A stretch of DNA of 63,424 bases from the NCBI RefSeq assembly GCF_018455725.1, contig NZ_JAHCLR010000037.1, forward strand, positions 1 through 63,424. Reading direction: 5' to 3'. This document shows, in pieces, positions 35,379 through 45,759 of this stretch. Within the stretch, counting starts at the first letter, position 1, and each line of letters starts with the position of its first letter. Under the pieces are notes generated by a model, which worked only from the letters and a program-made list of their open reading frames with translations, ran no database searches and was not told the DNA's origin. A program made the position numbers and the translations under genes. The stretch comes from Mycolicibacter acidiphilus. Lineage in GTDB: Bacteria > Actinomycetota > Actinomycetes > Mycobacteriales > Mycobacteriaceae.

Positions 35379-36677
35379 ATGGCGTCGGTCAACAGGGTTT
35401 ACGCGGCACGGTTGGCGCGGATGCTGGTGCTCGGCCCGTTCGGTGAATCGGTCGGCCGGGTCCGCGACATCGTGATCAGCATCAGCATCGTGCGTCAGCA
35501 ACCTCGGGTCCTGGGCCTGGTCGTCGAACTGCCGACCCGCCGGCGCATCTTCGTGCCGATTCTGCGGGTCGCTGCGATCGAGCCGAACGCGGTGACACTG
35601 AACACCGGGAACGTCTCGCTGCGCCGGTTCAACCAGCGGCCCGGCGAGGTGCTGGTGCTCGGGCAGGTGCTCGACACCAAGGTGCGGGTCAACGACCCGG
35701 AGTTGCCGGAGCTGGCCGGTGTGGACGTGGCCATCACCGACCTGGCCCTGGAGCAGGCCCGCACCCGGGACTGGCTGGTGACCCGGATCGCGGTGCGGCA
35801 CTCCCGGCGGCTGGGCCGACGGGCGGCGGTGCACGTGGTGGACTGGCACAACGTGCAGGGACTGACGCCGTCGGCGCTGGCGATGCCCGGTCAGGGGGTG
35901 GCCCAGCTGCTGCAGCAGTTCGAGGGGTGGCGGCCGATCGAGGTAGCCGACGCGATCCGCGAACTGCCCCCGAAGCGCCGTTACGAGGTGTTCAACGCAC
36001 TGGACAACGCCCGGCTCGCCGACATCCTGCAGGAGTTGCCGGAGGAGCGGCAGGCCGCGGTACTGGGCCAGCTGGGCACCGAGCGCGCCGCCGACGTCCT
36101 GGAGGAGATGGACCCCGACGACGCGGCCGACCTGCTCGGGGCGATGAACCCCACCGAGGCCGAACTGCTGCTGGCGCGGATGGACCCCGACGACTCCGAC
36201 CCGGTGCGCCGGCTGCTGGAGCACTCCCCGGACACCGCGGGCGGGCTGATGACGTCCAACCCGGTAGTGCTCACCGCCGACACGTCGGTCGCCGAGGCGC
36301 TGGCCCGGGTGCGTGACCCCGACCTGACGCCGGCGCTGTCATCGCTGGTGTTCGTGACCCGCGCCCCCACCGCCACGCCGACCGGGCACTACCTGGGGTG
36401 CGTCACTCTGCAGCGACTGCTGCGGGTTCCACCGGCCGAACTCATCGGCGGGATCGTCGACTCCGACCTGCCGGCGCTGAACCCGGCGGTGTCGTTGGCG
36501 GAGCTGACCCGCTATTTCGCCGCCTACAACCTGGTCTGCGGACCGGTGCTCGATGAGCAGAACCACCTGCTGGGCGCGGTGACCGTCGACGACGTGCTGG
36601 ACCACCTGCTGCCGGATGACTGGCGCGAAACCCCCGAGCCGGATCTGGGGCCGAAACTCGCCGGGAGGCCGTCATGA
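35379..36677 (+). CDS. MgtE N-terminal/CBS-domain protein without the channel
   Basis: 432 residues. A PRC-barrel-like N-terminus (SVGRVRDIVISISIVRQQPR) is followed by an MgtE intracellular N domain (about 180-290, with repeated acidic helices such as EEMDPDDAADLLGAMNP) and two CBS domains (about 295-420). The membrane-spanning Mg2+ channel of true MgtE is missing, so it is more likely a magnesium or nucleotide sensor. Its stop overlaps the DUF1003 membrane protein gene (ATGA), which may be its membrane partner. Matches Rv1232c. Confidence 0.82.
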   Translation: MASVNRVYAARLARMLVLGPFGESVGRVRDIVISISIVRQQPRVLGLVVELPTRRRIFVPILRVAAIEPNAVTLNTGNVSLRRFNQRPGEVLVLGQVLDTKVRVNDPELPELAGVDVAITDLALEQARTRDWLVTRIAVRHSRRLGRRAAVHVVDWHNVQGLTPSALAMPGQGVAQLLQQFEGWRPIEVADAIRELPPKRRYEVFNALDNARLADILQELPEERQAAVLGQLGTERAADVLEEMDPDDAADLLGAMNPTEAELLLARMDPDDSDPVRRLLEHSPDTAGGLMTSNPVVLTADTSVAEALARVRDPDLTPALSSLVFVTRAPTATPTGHYLGCVTLQRLLRVPPAELIGGIVDSDLPALNPAVSLAELTRYFAAYNLVCGPVLDEQNHLLGAVTVDDVLDHLLPDDWRETPEPDLGPKLAGRPS

Positions 36678-37213
36678 CCGACCGCACGTCATCGCAGCGG
36701 CTGTCCACCCCGCGCACCTCACGGATCCCCAGCCTGCGACTGGATCCCGACGCGCTGGGCAAGTTCACCGAGTCCGTCGCGCGGTTCTTCGGCACCGGGC
36801 GCTACCTGGCCATCCAGACCCTGATCGTGGTGGCGTGGATCGTGCTGAACGTCTACGCGGTCCGGTTCCGCTGGGACCCCTACCCGTTCATCCTGCTCAA
36901 CCTGGCGTTCTCCACCCAGGCCGCCTACGCCGCGCCGCTGATCCTGCTGGCCCAGAACCGTCAGGAGAACCGCGACCGGGTCAGCCTCGACGAGGACCGC
37001 CGTCGCGCCGCCCAGACCAAGGCCGACACCGAATACCTGGCCCGCGAACTGGCGTCGCTGCGGTTGGCGGTCGGTGAGGTCGCCACCCGCGACTACCTGC
37101 ACCACGAACTCGAACGGCTGCGCGAGGTGCTCGAGGACCTGCGCCCCGACCCGCGCGAGTCCGACACGGCGACCGCCGAACCCATCACCCGGCAGTCGGC
37201 TCAACCCAACTGA
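36674..37213 (+). CDS. DUF1003 membrane protein
   Basis: 179 residues with two membrane helices (YLAIQTLIVVAWIVLNVY; FILLNLAFSTQAAYAAPLIL) followed by the family signature QNRQENRDRVSLDED and a charged coiled-coil-like tail. Translationally coupled (ATGA) to the MgtE-like sensor gene, matching the Rv1232c-Rv1231c pair. Function unknown. Confidence 0.82.
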   Translation: MTDRTSSQRLSTPRTSRIPSLRLDPDALGKFTESVARFFGTGRYLAIQTLIVVAWIVLNVYAVRFRWDPYPFILLNLAFSTQAAYAAPLILLAQNRQENRDRVSLDEDRRRAAQTKADTEYLARELASLRLAVGEVATRDYLHHELERLREVLEDLRPDPRESDTATAEPITRQSAQPN

Positions 37214-37263
37214 TCCACATGCAGGGCCGATAACCGTCACCGCCCGGTGTGACGTTAGGTATG

Positions 37264-37277
37264 GTGACCTAGTTCAC
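37264..37277. promoter_or_regulatory. Candidate CRP (Rv3676-type) site
   Basis: GTGACCTAGTTCAC matches the core GTGA-N6-TCAC of cAMP receptor protein sites and lies 68 bp before the lytic transglycosylase start. A second symmetry, TAGGT/ACCTA (37256-37271), overlaps it. Confidence 0.4.
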
Positions 37278-37344
37278 GATGCGCTCGCGATGCGACACAG
37301 CGGCGCAGGACGTTTGACGACGGCGAACGACGGGGGGCGGTGAC

Positions 37345-38679
37345 GTGCTGACAAGGCGCGCAGACACCGGGCGTCGATCCCGCACGGCCGGGTTGCGGCG
37401 GGCGGCTCGCGGCGCCCTGCGGCCGGCGTTCGGCCTGGCCTTCATCACCCCGCTGGTGTTCGCCGGCGCCGTCGGCGCAACCCCCCGCTCACCGACGCTG
37501 ACACTGCCACTGCGCAACGCCGCGGTCACCCCGCTGGCAGCGGTGGCCTCCACCGGCGGACACTCGTCGGGTCCCGCCGTCGTCGCCGTTCAGCGCCCGC
37601 CGGTTGACGTCCACGTCGTCGCCGCGGCCACCTCGGCACTGCCCCCGGCCGCGGTGGTGTACGCCCCGGGCACGCTCGGGATTCCGAAGATGGCGCTGTC
37701 GGCCTACCGCAACGCCGAGCAGCGGATGGCGGTCGCCGCCCCGGGGTGCGGGATCACCTGGAATCTGCTCGCCGGGATCGGCCGCATCGAGTCCGGCCAC
37801 GCCAACGGCGGCGCCACCGATATCCGCGGGACCGCGCTGCAGCCGATCTACGGGCCGGCCCTGGACGGCACCCTGCCCGGCAACGAGGTCATCGTGCAGG
37901 CCAGCGCGCCCGGCCGGGTGGTCTACGCCCGCGCGATGGGGCCGATGCAGTTCCTGCCCGGCACCTGGGCACGCTATGCCGCCGACGGCGACGGCGACGG
38001 CAAGGCCGACCCGCAGAACGTCTACGACGCGACCCTGGCGGCGGCCGGCTACCTGTGCAGCGGCGGATTGAACCTGCGCGACCAGTCCCAGGTCCTGACC
38101 GCGATCCTGCGCTACAACAACTCGATGGCGTACGCCCAGAACGTGCTGGGCTGGGCCGCGGCCTACGCGACCGGTGTCGCGCCGGTAGACCTGCCGCCGA
38201 TCATCGGGGCGCCACCGCCGATCGCCGACATGCGCCTGGAGCACCTCGAACACCCCGAAGGCCTGGGGCCGGGCTCGCCACTGAACCTGCACGGCCTGAC
38301 GCCGGGCGACCCGGCGGCGGCCACCCAGTTGATCACCCTGGGCCAGCAGGTGCCGGAGACCTCACCGGGGAACCTGCCCTGGACGCTGCCGTGGATGACA
38401 CCGGCCGACACGCGCCCGACGATCACCTGCGGGGTGATCTGCCTGGAGCCGCAGACCCGGCCCGGGGTCGCTGCGCCGCCCTACGCGGTTCCGCCTGCAC
38501 CGGACGCCGCACCCGCACCGATGCCGCCGTATGCCGTCGCACCGGCACCGCCTGTTCCGCTGGACGCACCGCCGCCCGCCCTGGGCCCGCCACCCGCGCT
38601 CGCCCCGGCCCCGGCCCCGGCCCCGGCCCCGGCCCCGATGCCGGCGTACGCCGTACCGCCCGCGCCACCCTCCCCCTAG
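37345..38679 (+). CDS. Secreted lytic murein transglycosylase
   Basis: 444 residues, GTG start behind a G-rich run. An N-terminal membrane/signal segment (FGLAFITPLVFAGAVGA) is followed by an SLT-type lytic domain (about 110-270): catalytic Glu149 in GIGRIESGHA, then AMGPMQFLPGTWARY and ILRYNNSMAYAQNVLGWA. The C-terminal 100 residues are Ala/Pro-rich. It cleaves peptidoglycan glycan strands. A candidate CRP site lies upstream. Corresponds to Rv1230c. Confidence 0.87.
   Translation: MLTRRADTGRRSRTAGLRRAARGALRPAFGLAFITPLVFAGAVGATPRSPTLTLPLRNAAVTPLAAVASTGGHSSGPAVVAVQRPPVDVHVVAAATSALPPAAVVYAPGTLGIPKMALSAYRNAEQRMAVAAPGCGITWNLLAGIGRIESGHANGGATDIRGTALQPIYGPALDGTLPGNEVIVQASAPGRVVYARAMGPMQFLPGTWARYAADGDGDGKADPQNVYDATLAAAGYLCSGGLNLRDQSQVLTAILRYNNSMAYAQNVLGWAAAYATGVAPVDLPPIIGAPPPIADMRLEHLEHPEGLGPGSPLNLHGLTPGDPAAATQLITLGQQVPETSPGNLPWTLPWMTPADTRPTITCGVICLEPQTRPGVAAPPYAVPPAPDAAPAPMPPYAVAPAPPVPLDAPPPALGPPPALAPAPAPAPAPAPMPAYAVPPAPPSP
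38602..38637 (+). repeat. CCCCGG hexanucleotide tandem repeat
   Basis: About six tandem CCCCGG units encode an alternating Ala-Pro run near the C-terminus of the lytic transglycosylase. Such a repeat is prone to slippage and length variation; each unit change keeps the frame. Confidence 0.8.
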
Positions 38680-38741
38680 CCGGAACGCTCCGGCCGGGCA
38701 AGTCGACCAAGATCACATTCGGCGGTCGCCGCGCGCTGCCT

Positions 38742-38747
38742 TAGACT
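38742..38747 (+). promoter_or_regulatory. -10 element of mrp
   Basis: TAGACT eight bases before ATG 38756 and five before an in-frame GTG at 38753. No ribosome-binding site; leaderless transcript predicted. Confidence 0.5.
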
Positions 38748-38755
38748 CATCTGTG

Positions 38756-39913
38756 ATGTCCGAGACGCCTGAAGACAACAAGGTCCTGCACGACAAGATC
38801 TACGCTGCCCTGGGCACGGTTCTGGACCCGGACATTAAACGTCCGCTCACCGAGCTGGGCATGGTCAAGAGCATTGAGATCGCCGACGACCACAGCGTGC
38901 ACGTCACGATCTACCTGACGATCGCCGGCTGCCCGATGAAGTCCGAGATCACCAACATGGTGGTCAACGCGGTCAGCGACGTCCCGGAGACCGGGCCGGT
39001 CAAGGTGACCCTGGACGTGTTCAGCGACGAGCAGCGCGCCGAACTACGCAAGCAGCTGCGCGGCAACGACGCCGCCGAGCCGGTCATCCCGTTCGCCCAG
39101 CCCGGTTCGCTGACCAAGGTGTACGCGATCGCCTCCGGCAAGGGCGGCGTCGGCAAGTCCAGCGTGACCGTCAACCTCGCCGTGGCACTGGCCGAACGCG
39201 GCCTGTCGGTGGGTGTGCTCGACGCCGACATCTACGGCCACTCGGTGCCGCGGATGATGGGCGTCACCGGGTTGCCGACCCAGGTCGAGTCGATGATCAT
39301 GCCGCCGCAGGGCTACAACGTGCGAGTGATCTCGATCGCGATGTTCACCAAGGGCAACACCCCGGTGGTGTGGCGCGGCCCGATGCTGCACCGCGCGCTG
39401 CAGCAGTTCCTCGCCGACGTCTACTGGGGCGACCTGGACATCCTGCTGCTCGACCTGCCGCCGGGCACCGGCGACATCGCGATCTCGGTGGCCCAGCTGG
39501 TGCCGCCCGCGGAGATCCTGGTGGTGACCACCCCGCAGCTGGCGGCCGCCGAAGTGGCTGAGCGGGCCGGGGCGATCGCCCTGCAGACCCGTCAGCAGGT
39601 GGTCGGCGTGGTGGAGAACATGTCCGGGCTGGCGATGCCCGACGGCAGCGTCATGCACCTGTTCGGTGAGGGTGGCGGCGAGCGGGTCGCCGACCGGCTG
39701 ACCAAGGCGATGGGCCGCGACGTGCCGCTGCTCGGCCAGGTGCCGATCGACTCGCAGATGGTGACCGCCGGCGACTCCGGTTCCCCGGTGGTGCTCGACC
39801 CCGACTCGATCGCGGGCAAGGAGCTGCGTCGGATCGCCGACAGCCTGGCCACCCGTGGCCGCGGCCTGGTCGGCATGTCGCTGGGCCTGGACACCGGCAA
39901 CACGAAGCGCTGA
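38756..39913 (+). CDS. mrp: Mrp/ApbC iron-sulfur cluster carrier ATPase
   Basis: 385 residues. An N-terminal MIP18/DUF59 domain (about 1-95, IAGCPMKSEI) is fused to a deviant-Walker P-loop ATPase: SGKGGVGKSSV, LDADIYGHSVPRMMG, LLLDLPPGTGD. These proteins carry and transfer Fe-S clusters in the cytosol. The usual CxxC cluster motif of many Mrp proteins (which lies in VENMS-x-F-x-CPHC) is absent: here the region reads VENMSGLAMPDGSV, as in actinobacterial members. Matches Rv1229c. Confidence 0.92.
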   Translation: MSETPEDNKVLHDKIYAALGTVLDPDIKRPLTELGMVKSIEIADDHSVHVTIYLTIAGCPMKSEITNMVVNAVSDVPETGPVKVTLDVFSDEQRAELRKQLRGNDAAEPVIPFAQPGSLTKVYAIASGKGGVGKSSVTVNLAVALAERGLSVGVLDADIYGHSVPRMMGVTGLPTQVESMIMPPQGYNVRVISIAMFTKGNTPVVWRGPMLHRALQQFLADVYWGDLDILLLDLPPGTGDIAISVAQLVPPAEILVVTTPQLAAAEVAERAGAIALQTRQQVVGVVENMSGLAMPDGSVMHLFGEGGGERVADRLTKAMGRDVPLLGQVPIDSQMVTAGDSGSPVVLDPDSIAGKELRRIADSLATRGRGLVGMSLGLDTGNTKR

Positions 39914-39940
39914 GCGCCGGCTACGACGGCGAGCCGCGGG

Positions 39941-40330
39941 CTAAGTAGCGTCGGTGTCGAACGGCGCCGGCGTACCCGGCGCCAGCCGTGCCGGAGCCGC
40001 CGCCGGCACCTGCATGGCGAGTGGGTCTTCGGCCAGCTGACTGACCGCACTGAACAGCGAGTCGTCGCCGTCCAGCAGATGCTTGGTCAGCGCGGCCCGC
40101 GGCGTCATCCCCCGCAGCTTCTGCAGTTCGCTCAGCGGCGCTCGCAGGTCGTCGAACTCGGGTCCGATCTCGTCGCGCAGCGCGCCGGTGGCGTTGGCCA
40201 GATAGTCGCGGGCCTGCCGCAGCGTCGTCGTCGTCCACCGGATCGCGCCCGGTAACCGCTCCGGGCCGAGGATCACCAGGCCGACCACCACGATGACCAG
40301 CATCTCGCCCCAGCCGACGTTGGCGAACAT
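39941..40330 (-). CDS. tatB: Sec-independent translocase protein TatB
   Basis: 129 residues: N-terminal membrane helix ([20 protein letters not shown] with the conserved GPERLP hinge), then an amphipathic helix and a Pro/Ala-rich tail. Part of the twin-arginine receptor complex with TatC. ATG begins directly after the htrA TAA, so it is co-transcribed with htrA; the arrangement htrA-tatB matches Rv1223-Rv1224. Confidence 0.92.
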   Translation of the reverse strand: MFANVGWGEMLVIVVVGLVILGPERLPGAIRWTTTTLRQARDYLANATGALRDEIGPEFDDLRAPLSELQKLRGMTPRAALTKHLLDGDDSLFSAVSQLAEDPLAMQVPAAAPARLAPGTPAPFDTDAT

Positions 40331-41908
<1,578 letters not shown>

Positions 41909-42304
41909 TTACCGGCGCTTGCGACGGTCGTGCGGTTTGCCATCCGGGAATGGGCCCGGTGCCGGCGGCGTCGGCTCATCGGTCGGTGAGTCGGGGATCT
42001 GGGACAGCATCCCGAGCAGGTTGGCCGGAATCCGGATCGGATGCGAATCCCGCAGCACCGTCCGCGCCCGACTCTGGTAGTCCACCTCGGCCGCGCAGTC
42101 CGAGCACAGCGACAGGTGGTGAGCGGCGCGCAGGTGGGCGTTCATCCGCAGTTCGCCGTCGACGTAGGCGGTGATCGCCTCGCTGGACAGGTGCTCGGTG
42201 GACCCGAACTGCCGGGGCGCGCCGACCGGGGCGTCGCTTTGGGAGGCGAACTGCGACGGCAACCAGGAGAAAGCGCGGCGGAATACACCTCCCCGGTCCG
42301 TCAC
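41909..42304 (-). CDS. rseA: Anti-sigma E factor RseA
   Basis: 131 residues from GTG 42304, seven bases after GAGAGGAG (another GTG precedes it). ZAS-type zinc anti-sigma domain: HHLSLCSDCAAE gives the H-x3-C-x2-C motif. A conserved N-terminal FRRAFSWLPSQFASQSDAP block precedes it. Soluble, cytosolic; binds and inhibits SigE, and is released by zinc-site oxidation or proteolysis. Located between sigE and htrA, as Rv1222. Confidence 0.9.
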   Translation of the reverse strand: MTDRGGVFRRAFSWLPSQFASQSDAPVGAPRQFGSTEHLSSEAITAYVDGELRMNAHLRAAHHLSLCSDCAAEVDYQSRARTVLRDSHPIRIPANLLGMLSQIPDSPTDEPTPPAPGPFPDGKPHDRRKRR

Positions 42305-42407
42305 CACCGGACTCCTCTCCCGAATTCGCCAACACCGTCCACGGCTATCTAAAGAATGTAGCGCGGGATGGCGCAACGACGGGGAAACCGCCGGTGCGAA
42401 CTGCGGA

Positions 42408-43199
42408 TCAGCGCGCCGCGGTGTCGCCGACGCTCGCCGCCCCCTGCTGCCCCGGGCGAGCCGCCAGGTAGTCGCGCAGCGCCTGCCGGCCCCGGTGGAT
42501 GCGGCTGCGCACGGTGCCGAGTTTGACGCCCAGCGTCGCGCCGACCTCCTCGTAGGACAGTCCCTCGATGTCGCACAGCACGACGGCGGCCCGGAACTCC
42601 GGCAGCAACGAATCCAGCGCGGCCTGCAGGTCGGGGTCCAGGCGCGCGTCGTGGTAGATCTGCTCGGGGTCGGGCTGGTCGGCCGGCACCCGGTCATAGT
42701 CTTCCGGCAGCGCTTCCATGCGGATGCGGCCGCGGCGGCGGACCATGTCCAGGAACAGGTTGGTGGTGATGCGGTGCAGCCAGCCCTCGAACGTTCCGGG
42801 CTGGTAGCTGTGCAGCGACCGGAACACCCGAATGAAGGTCTCCTGGGTGAGGTCCTCGGCGTCCTGCTGGTTACCGGCGAGCCGGTACGCCAGGCGGTAC
42901 ACCCGGTCCGCATGCTGGCGGACCAGTTCGTCCCACGACGGCATGGCCGCGACGTCACCGGTGGCGTCGAAGACCGCGGTCCCCTGCGGTTCGTCGGGTG
43001 ACTCGACCCAGTCATCTCCCCGGTAGCGGTCCGGGTGGGTGGCCGGGTGCGACATCGCGACCGGGGGCAGCAGATTGGTTATGGCGTGATCCTCCACGAC
43101 GGGGCCGCCGTCGGCTGACAGCAGCGCAACGTCGGGGACAACACGTGCCAGGCGCCTCGTATTCCGTGCGTTTCGAGGCTGGTTGTTACCTCGTTCCAT
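42408..43199 (-). CDS. sigE: ECF RNA polymerase sigma factor SigE
   Basis: 263 residues from ATG 43199. Region 2 (about 90-155: [35 protein letters not shown]) and region 4 (about 200-250: [35 protein letters not shown]). The first ~60 residues are variable; ATG 43055 (MSHP) would give a 215-residue form, and alternative starts are known for mycobacterial sigE. Controls envelope, heat and detergent stress genes. Followed by rseA and htrA. Confidence 0.93.
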   Translation of the reverse strand: MERGNNQPRNARNTRRLARVVPDVALLSADGGPVVEDHAITNLLPPVAMSHPATHPDRYRGDDWVESPDEPQGTAVFDATGDVAAMPSWDELVRQHADRVYRLAYRLAGNQQDAEDLTQETFIRVFRSLHSYQPGTFEGWLHRITTNLFLDMVRRRGRIRMEALPEDYDRVPADQPDPEQIYHDARLDPDLQAALDSLLPEFRAAVVLCDIEGLSYEEVGATLGVKLGTVRSRIHRGRQALRDYLAARPGQQGAASVGDTAAR

Positions 43200-43245
43200 G
43201 CGAATACCGTTGCCTACCGCCTTGTGTCCGCTCTGTGTCGCCACT

Positions 43246-43270
43246 GAACACGAACTGTGAACTTGTGTTC
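43246..43270. promoter_or_regulatory. Inverted repeat between sigE and the O-methyltransferase
   Basis: GAACAC-N13-GTGTTC lies 47 bp before the sigE ATG in the divergent intergenic region. It has the size of a dimeric regulator site; sigE promoters are known to be controlled by MprA and other factors, but I cannot assign this site. Confidence 0.35.
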
Positions 43271-43376
43271 GAATGCGGGCGGCGCTGCGGTTATGCCCGC
43301 AGGTAACGATATGGACGCCGATCACAGCCCGGGCGTGTCGGGCCGACGCGCGGGGACTGCAACCGCCGGTGTGACC

Positions 43377-43382
43377 TACGCT
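43377..43382 (+). promoter_or_regulatory. -10 element of the O-methyltransferase gene (leaderless)
   Basis: TACGCT six bases before ATG 43389; no Shine-Dalgarno sequence. Confidence 0.55.
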
Positions 43383-43388
43383 GCGCAC

Positions 43389-44051
43389 ATGGCCGACGAC
43401 ACCCCCGACGGAGCGCCTGCCCGCAGCCGGGCCGACGCTCTCCTCGCGCACGCCGAGGGTTCGATGTCCGAGGACGCCGTGCTGGCGGCCGCCCGCGACC
43501 GCGCCGGGGAGATCGGCGTCGGCTCGATCACCGCCGCGGTGGGTGCCCTGCTGAGCCTGCTGACCAAGCTCAGCGGCGGCAAGGCGGTCGTCGAGGTCGG
43601 CACCGGTGCCGGCGTCAGCGGGCTGTGGCTGCTGTCCGGGATGGGCGAGGACGGTGTGCTGACCACGATCGACATCGAGCCGGAGCACCAGCGCACCGCC
43701 AAGCAGGCGTTCGGCGATGCCGGCATCGGGCCGTCGCGCACCCGGTTCATCAGCGGTCGGGCTCAGGAGGTGCTGACCCGGCTGGCCGATGAGTCCTACG
43801 ACCTGGTGTTCGTCGACGCCGACCCGGTCGACCAGCCGGAATACGTGCTGGAGGCCGTTCGGCTGCTGCGTTCCGGCGGCATCGTCGTCGTGCATCGGGC
43901 CGCCCTGGGCGGTCGGGCCGGCGACCCCGCGGCCAACGACCCCGAGGTCGTCGCGGTGCGCGAGGCCGCACGGCTGATCGCCGAGGACGAGCGCCTCACC
44001 CCGGCACTGATCCCGCTGGGCGACGGCCTGCTGGCCGCCGTGCGCGACTGA
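43389..44051 (+). CDS. SAM-dependent O-methyltransferase
   Basis: 220 residues of the caffeoyl-CoA/catechol O-methyltransferase family (Methyltransf_3). SAM motif [26 protein letters not shown] after beta-2, and metal-binding DLVFVDADP. Leaderless, diverging from sigE. Matches Rv1220c, a SigE neighbour of unknown substrate. Copy D of the 63-bp repeat follows 46 bp after the stop. Confidence 0.88.
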   Translation: MADDTPDGAPARSRADALLAHAEGSMSEDAVLAAARDRAGEIGVGSITAAVGALLSLLTKLSGGKAVVEVGTGAGVSGLWLLSGMGEDGVLTTIDIEPEHQRTAKQAFGDAGIGPSRTRFISGRAQEVLTRLADESYDLVFVDADPVDQPEYVLEAVRLLRSGGIVVVHRAALGGRAGDPAANDPEVVAVREAARLIAEDERLTPALIPLGDGLLAAVRD

Positions 44052-44097
44052 GGTCAGACCCCTCCCCCTATAACCCCTTCCCCTGTAACCCCTTCCC

Positions 44098-44160
44098 CGC
44101 GAGCGTGCACAGCTCACCGGCAAAACCGCAGGTGGGGGTGGTGCGTTATGCACGGTCGCG
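44098..44160. repeat. 63-bp palindromic intergenic element, copy D
   Basis: Begins CGCGAGCGTGCACAG and ends TTATGCACGGTCGCG; 17 of 21 arm positions pair. Its reverse complement matches copy C over the loop (ACCCCCACCTGCGG), so orientation is inverted relative to C. Preceded by two tandem TAACCCCTTCCCC runs, also found before copy A. Confidence 0.88.
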
Positions 44161-44188
44161 AGCCGTTGGCGACGGTCAAACCCGATCA

Positions 44189-44234
44189 TTGACAGCGTAC
44201 TGAACATGCGTTTAACGTATTGAACGTGCGTTCA
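44189..44234 (+). promoter_or_regulatory. raaS promoter with two tandem operators
   Basis: -35 TTGACA (44189-44194), 18-bp spacer, -10 TAACGT (44213-44218), then GTG 44226, predicting a leaderless mRNA. Two palindromes, TGAACATGCGTTTA (44201-44214) and TGAACGTGCGTTCA (44221-44234), share TGAAC-N4-GTTYA and lie exactly 20 bp apart, covering the spacer/-10 and the start codon. Expected autorepression site of the TetR regulator. Confidence 0.65.
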
Positions 44235-44864
44235 GAGGACTTGACCGCAACCGCCCGGATCCGCGACGCGGCCATCGACCAGTTCGGCCGGCACGGCTTT
44301 CGCGTCGGGGTGCGGGCCATCGCCGAAGCCGCCGGGGTGAGCCCGGCCCTGGTGATCCACCACTTCGGCTCCAAGGCCGGCCTGCGCAAGTCCTGCGACG
44401 ACTTCATCGCCGAGGAGATCCGCTCCGGCAAGTCCGAGGCGATGCGGTCGGCCGACCCGGGGACCTGGTTCGCGCAGATGGCCGAGATCGAGAGCTACGC
44501 CCCGCTGATGACCTACCTGGTGCGCAGCATGCAGGAGGGCGGTGACCTGGCCCAGACCCTGTGGCGCCGGATGATCGACAACGCCGAGGGATACCTCGAC
44601 GAGGGGGTGCGCTCGGGCACGCTCAAACCCAGTCGCGATCCGAAGGCTCGGGCGCGGTATCTGGCGATCACCGGCGGCGGGGGGTTCCTGCTGTATCTGC
44701 AGTTGCACGACAACCCCGCCGACCTGCGCGCCGTTCTGCGCGACTACGCCCGCGACATGGTGCTGCCGGCCCTGGAGCTCTACACCGAGGGCCTGCTGGC
44801 AGACCGCACCATGTACGACGCGTTCCTGACCCGAGCCGAGCAGGAGGACCCCGATGCGACCTGA
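44226..44864 (+). CDS. raaS: TetR family repressor of the adjacent ABC exporter (RaaS)
   Basis: 212 residues from GTG 44226, supported by the leaderless promoter; a TTG six bases earlier is also in frame. Helix-turn-helix at about 10-55 ([22 protein letters not shown]). The C-terminal domain is ligand-binding. In M. tuberculosis the equivalent Rv1219c (RaaS) represses the Rv1218c-Rv1217c exporter and affects survival under antimicrobials. It overlaps the ABC ATPase gene by 11 bp, and the operators lie over its own promoter. Confidence 0.85.
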   Translation: MRSEDLTATARIRDAAIDQFGRHGFRVGVRAIAEAAGVSPALVIHHFGSKAGLRKSCDDFIAEEIRSGKSEAMRSADPGTWFAQMAEIESYAPLMTYLVRSMQEGGDLAQTLWRRMIDNAEGYLDEGVRSGTLKPSRDPKARARYLAITGGGGFLLYLQLHDNPADLRAVLRDYARDMVLPALELYTEGLLADRTMYDAFLTRAEQEDPDAT

Positions 44865-45759
44865 AGGCAACCGCTTGGTCATCGACATCCGCTCGCTGAC
44901 AAAACATTTCGGTGAGGTCAGGGCTCTCGACGGCCTCGATCTGACGGTGCACGAGGGCGAGGTACATGGCTTCCTCGGCCCCAACGGTGCCGGCAAGTCG
45001 ACGACGATCCGCATCCTGCTGGGCATGGCCAGGGCGACCGGTGGGACCGCTCGGCTCTTCGGGCGCGACCCGTGGGACGAAGCCGTCGATCTGCATCGGT
45101 ACCTCGCCTACGTTCCCGGTGACGTCACGCTGTGGCCGAACCTCACCGGCGGCGAGATCATCGACCTGCTGGCCCGGATGCGCGGTGGCGCCGACGAACC
45201 CCGGCGTGCCGAACTGATCGAACGTTTCGATCTCGACCCGCACAAGAAGGCCCGCACCTATTCGAAAGGCAACCGGCAGAAGGTCGCGCTGATCTCCGCG
45301 TTCTCCTCCCAGGCTCGTCTGCTGCTGCTCGACGAACCGAGCAGCGGCCTGGATCCGTTGATGGAGAACGTCTTCCAGCAATGCGTCGCCGAAGCTCAGC
45401 AGCGCGGCGCCACGGTGCTGCTGTCCAGTCACATCCTCGCCGAGACCGAGGCGCTGTGTCAGCGCATCACGATCATCCGGGCCGGTCGCACCGTGGAGAG
45501 CGGATCACTGGATTCGATGCGTCACCTCAGCCGAACCTCGATCAGAGCCGAGATGCTCCGTGACCCCGGCGATCTGCGGCGTATCCCCGGCGTCTACGAC
45601 GTGCGCTTCGATCGCAACGTCATGCACGCCCAGGTCGACCGGGCCGGTCTCGGTGAGTTGATCCGGGTGCTCGGGGCGGCCGGCGTGGCCAGCCTGACCA
45701 GTCAGCCGCCGACGCTGGAGGAACTCTTCCTGCGCCACTACGACACCGCACGCGTATGA
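44854..45759 (+). CDS. ABC exporter ATPase (Rv1218c-like)
   Basis: 301 residues, CAGGAGG ribosome-binding site 11 bases upstream. Walker [10 protein letters not shown], signature [12 protein letters not shown] (degenerate SGG as SKGN), Walker [15 protein letters not shown]-loop LLSSHILAE. Pairs with the membrane protein that follows with ATGA overlap. The M. tuberculosis counterpart is a tetronasin-type/multidrug efflux system. Confidence 0.9.
   Translation: MRPEGNRLVIDIRSLTKHFGEVRALDGLDLTVHEGEVHGFLGPNGAGKSTTIRILLGMARATGGTARLFGRDPWDEAVDLHRYLAYVPGDVTLWPNLTGGEIIDLLARMRGGADEPRRAELIERFDLDPHKKARTYSKGNRQKVALISAFSSQARLLLLDEPSSGLDPLMENVFQQCVAEAQQRGATVLLSSHILAETEALCQRITIIRAGRTVESGSLDSMRHLSRTSIRAEMLRDPGDLRRIPGVYDVRFDRNVMHAQVDRAGLGELIRVLGAAGVASLTSQPPTLEELFLRHYDTARV

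Noticed and set aside
38602-38637. Hexanucleotide array considered as CRISPR-like or regulatory
   Set aside because: It is an in-frame Ala-Pro coding run without spacers.
43200-44207. Extension of the sigE frame into the methyltransferase gene
   Set aside because: The added residues are antisense to the methyltransferase and the frame only resembles sigE from 43199 onward.
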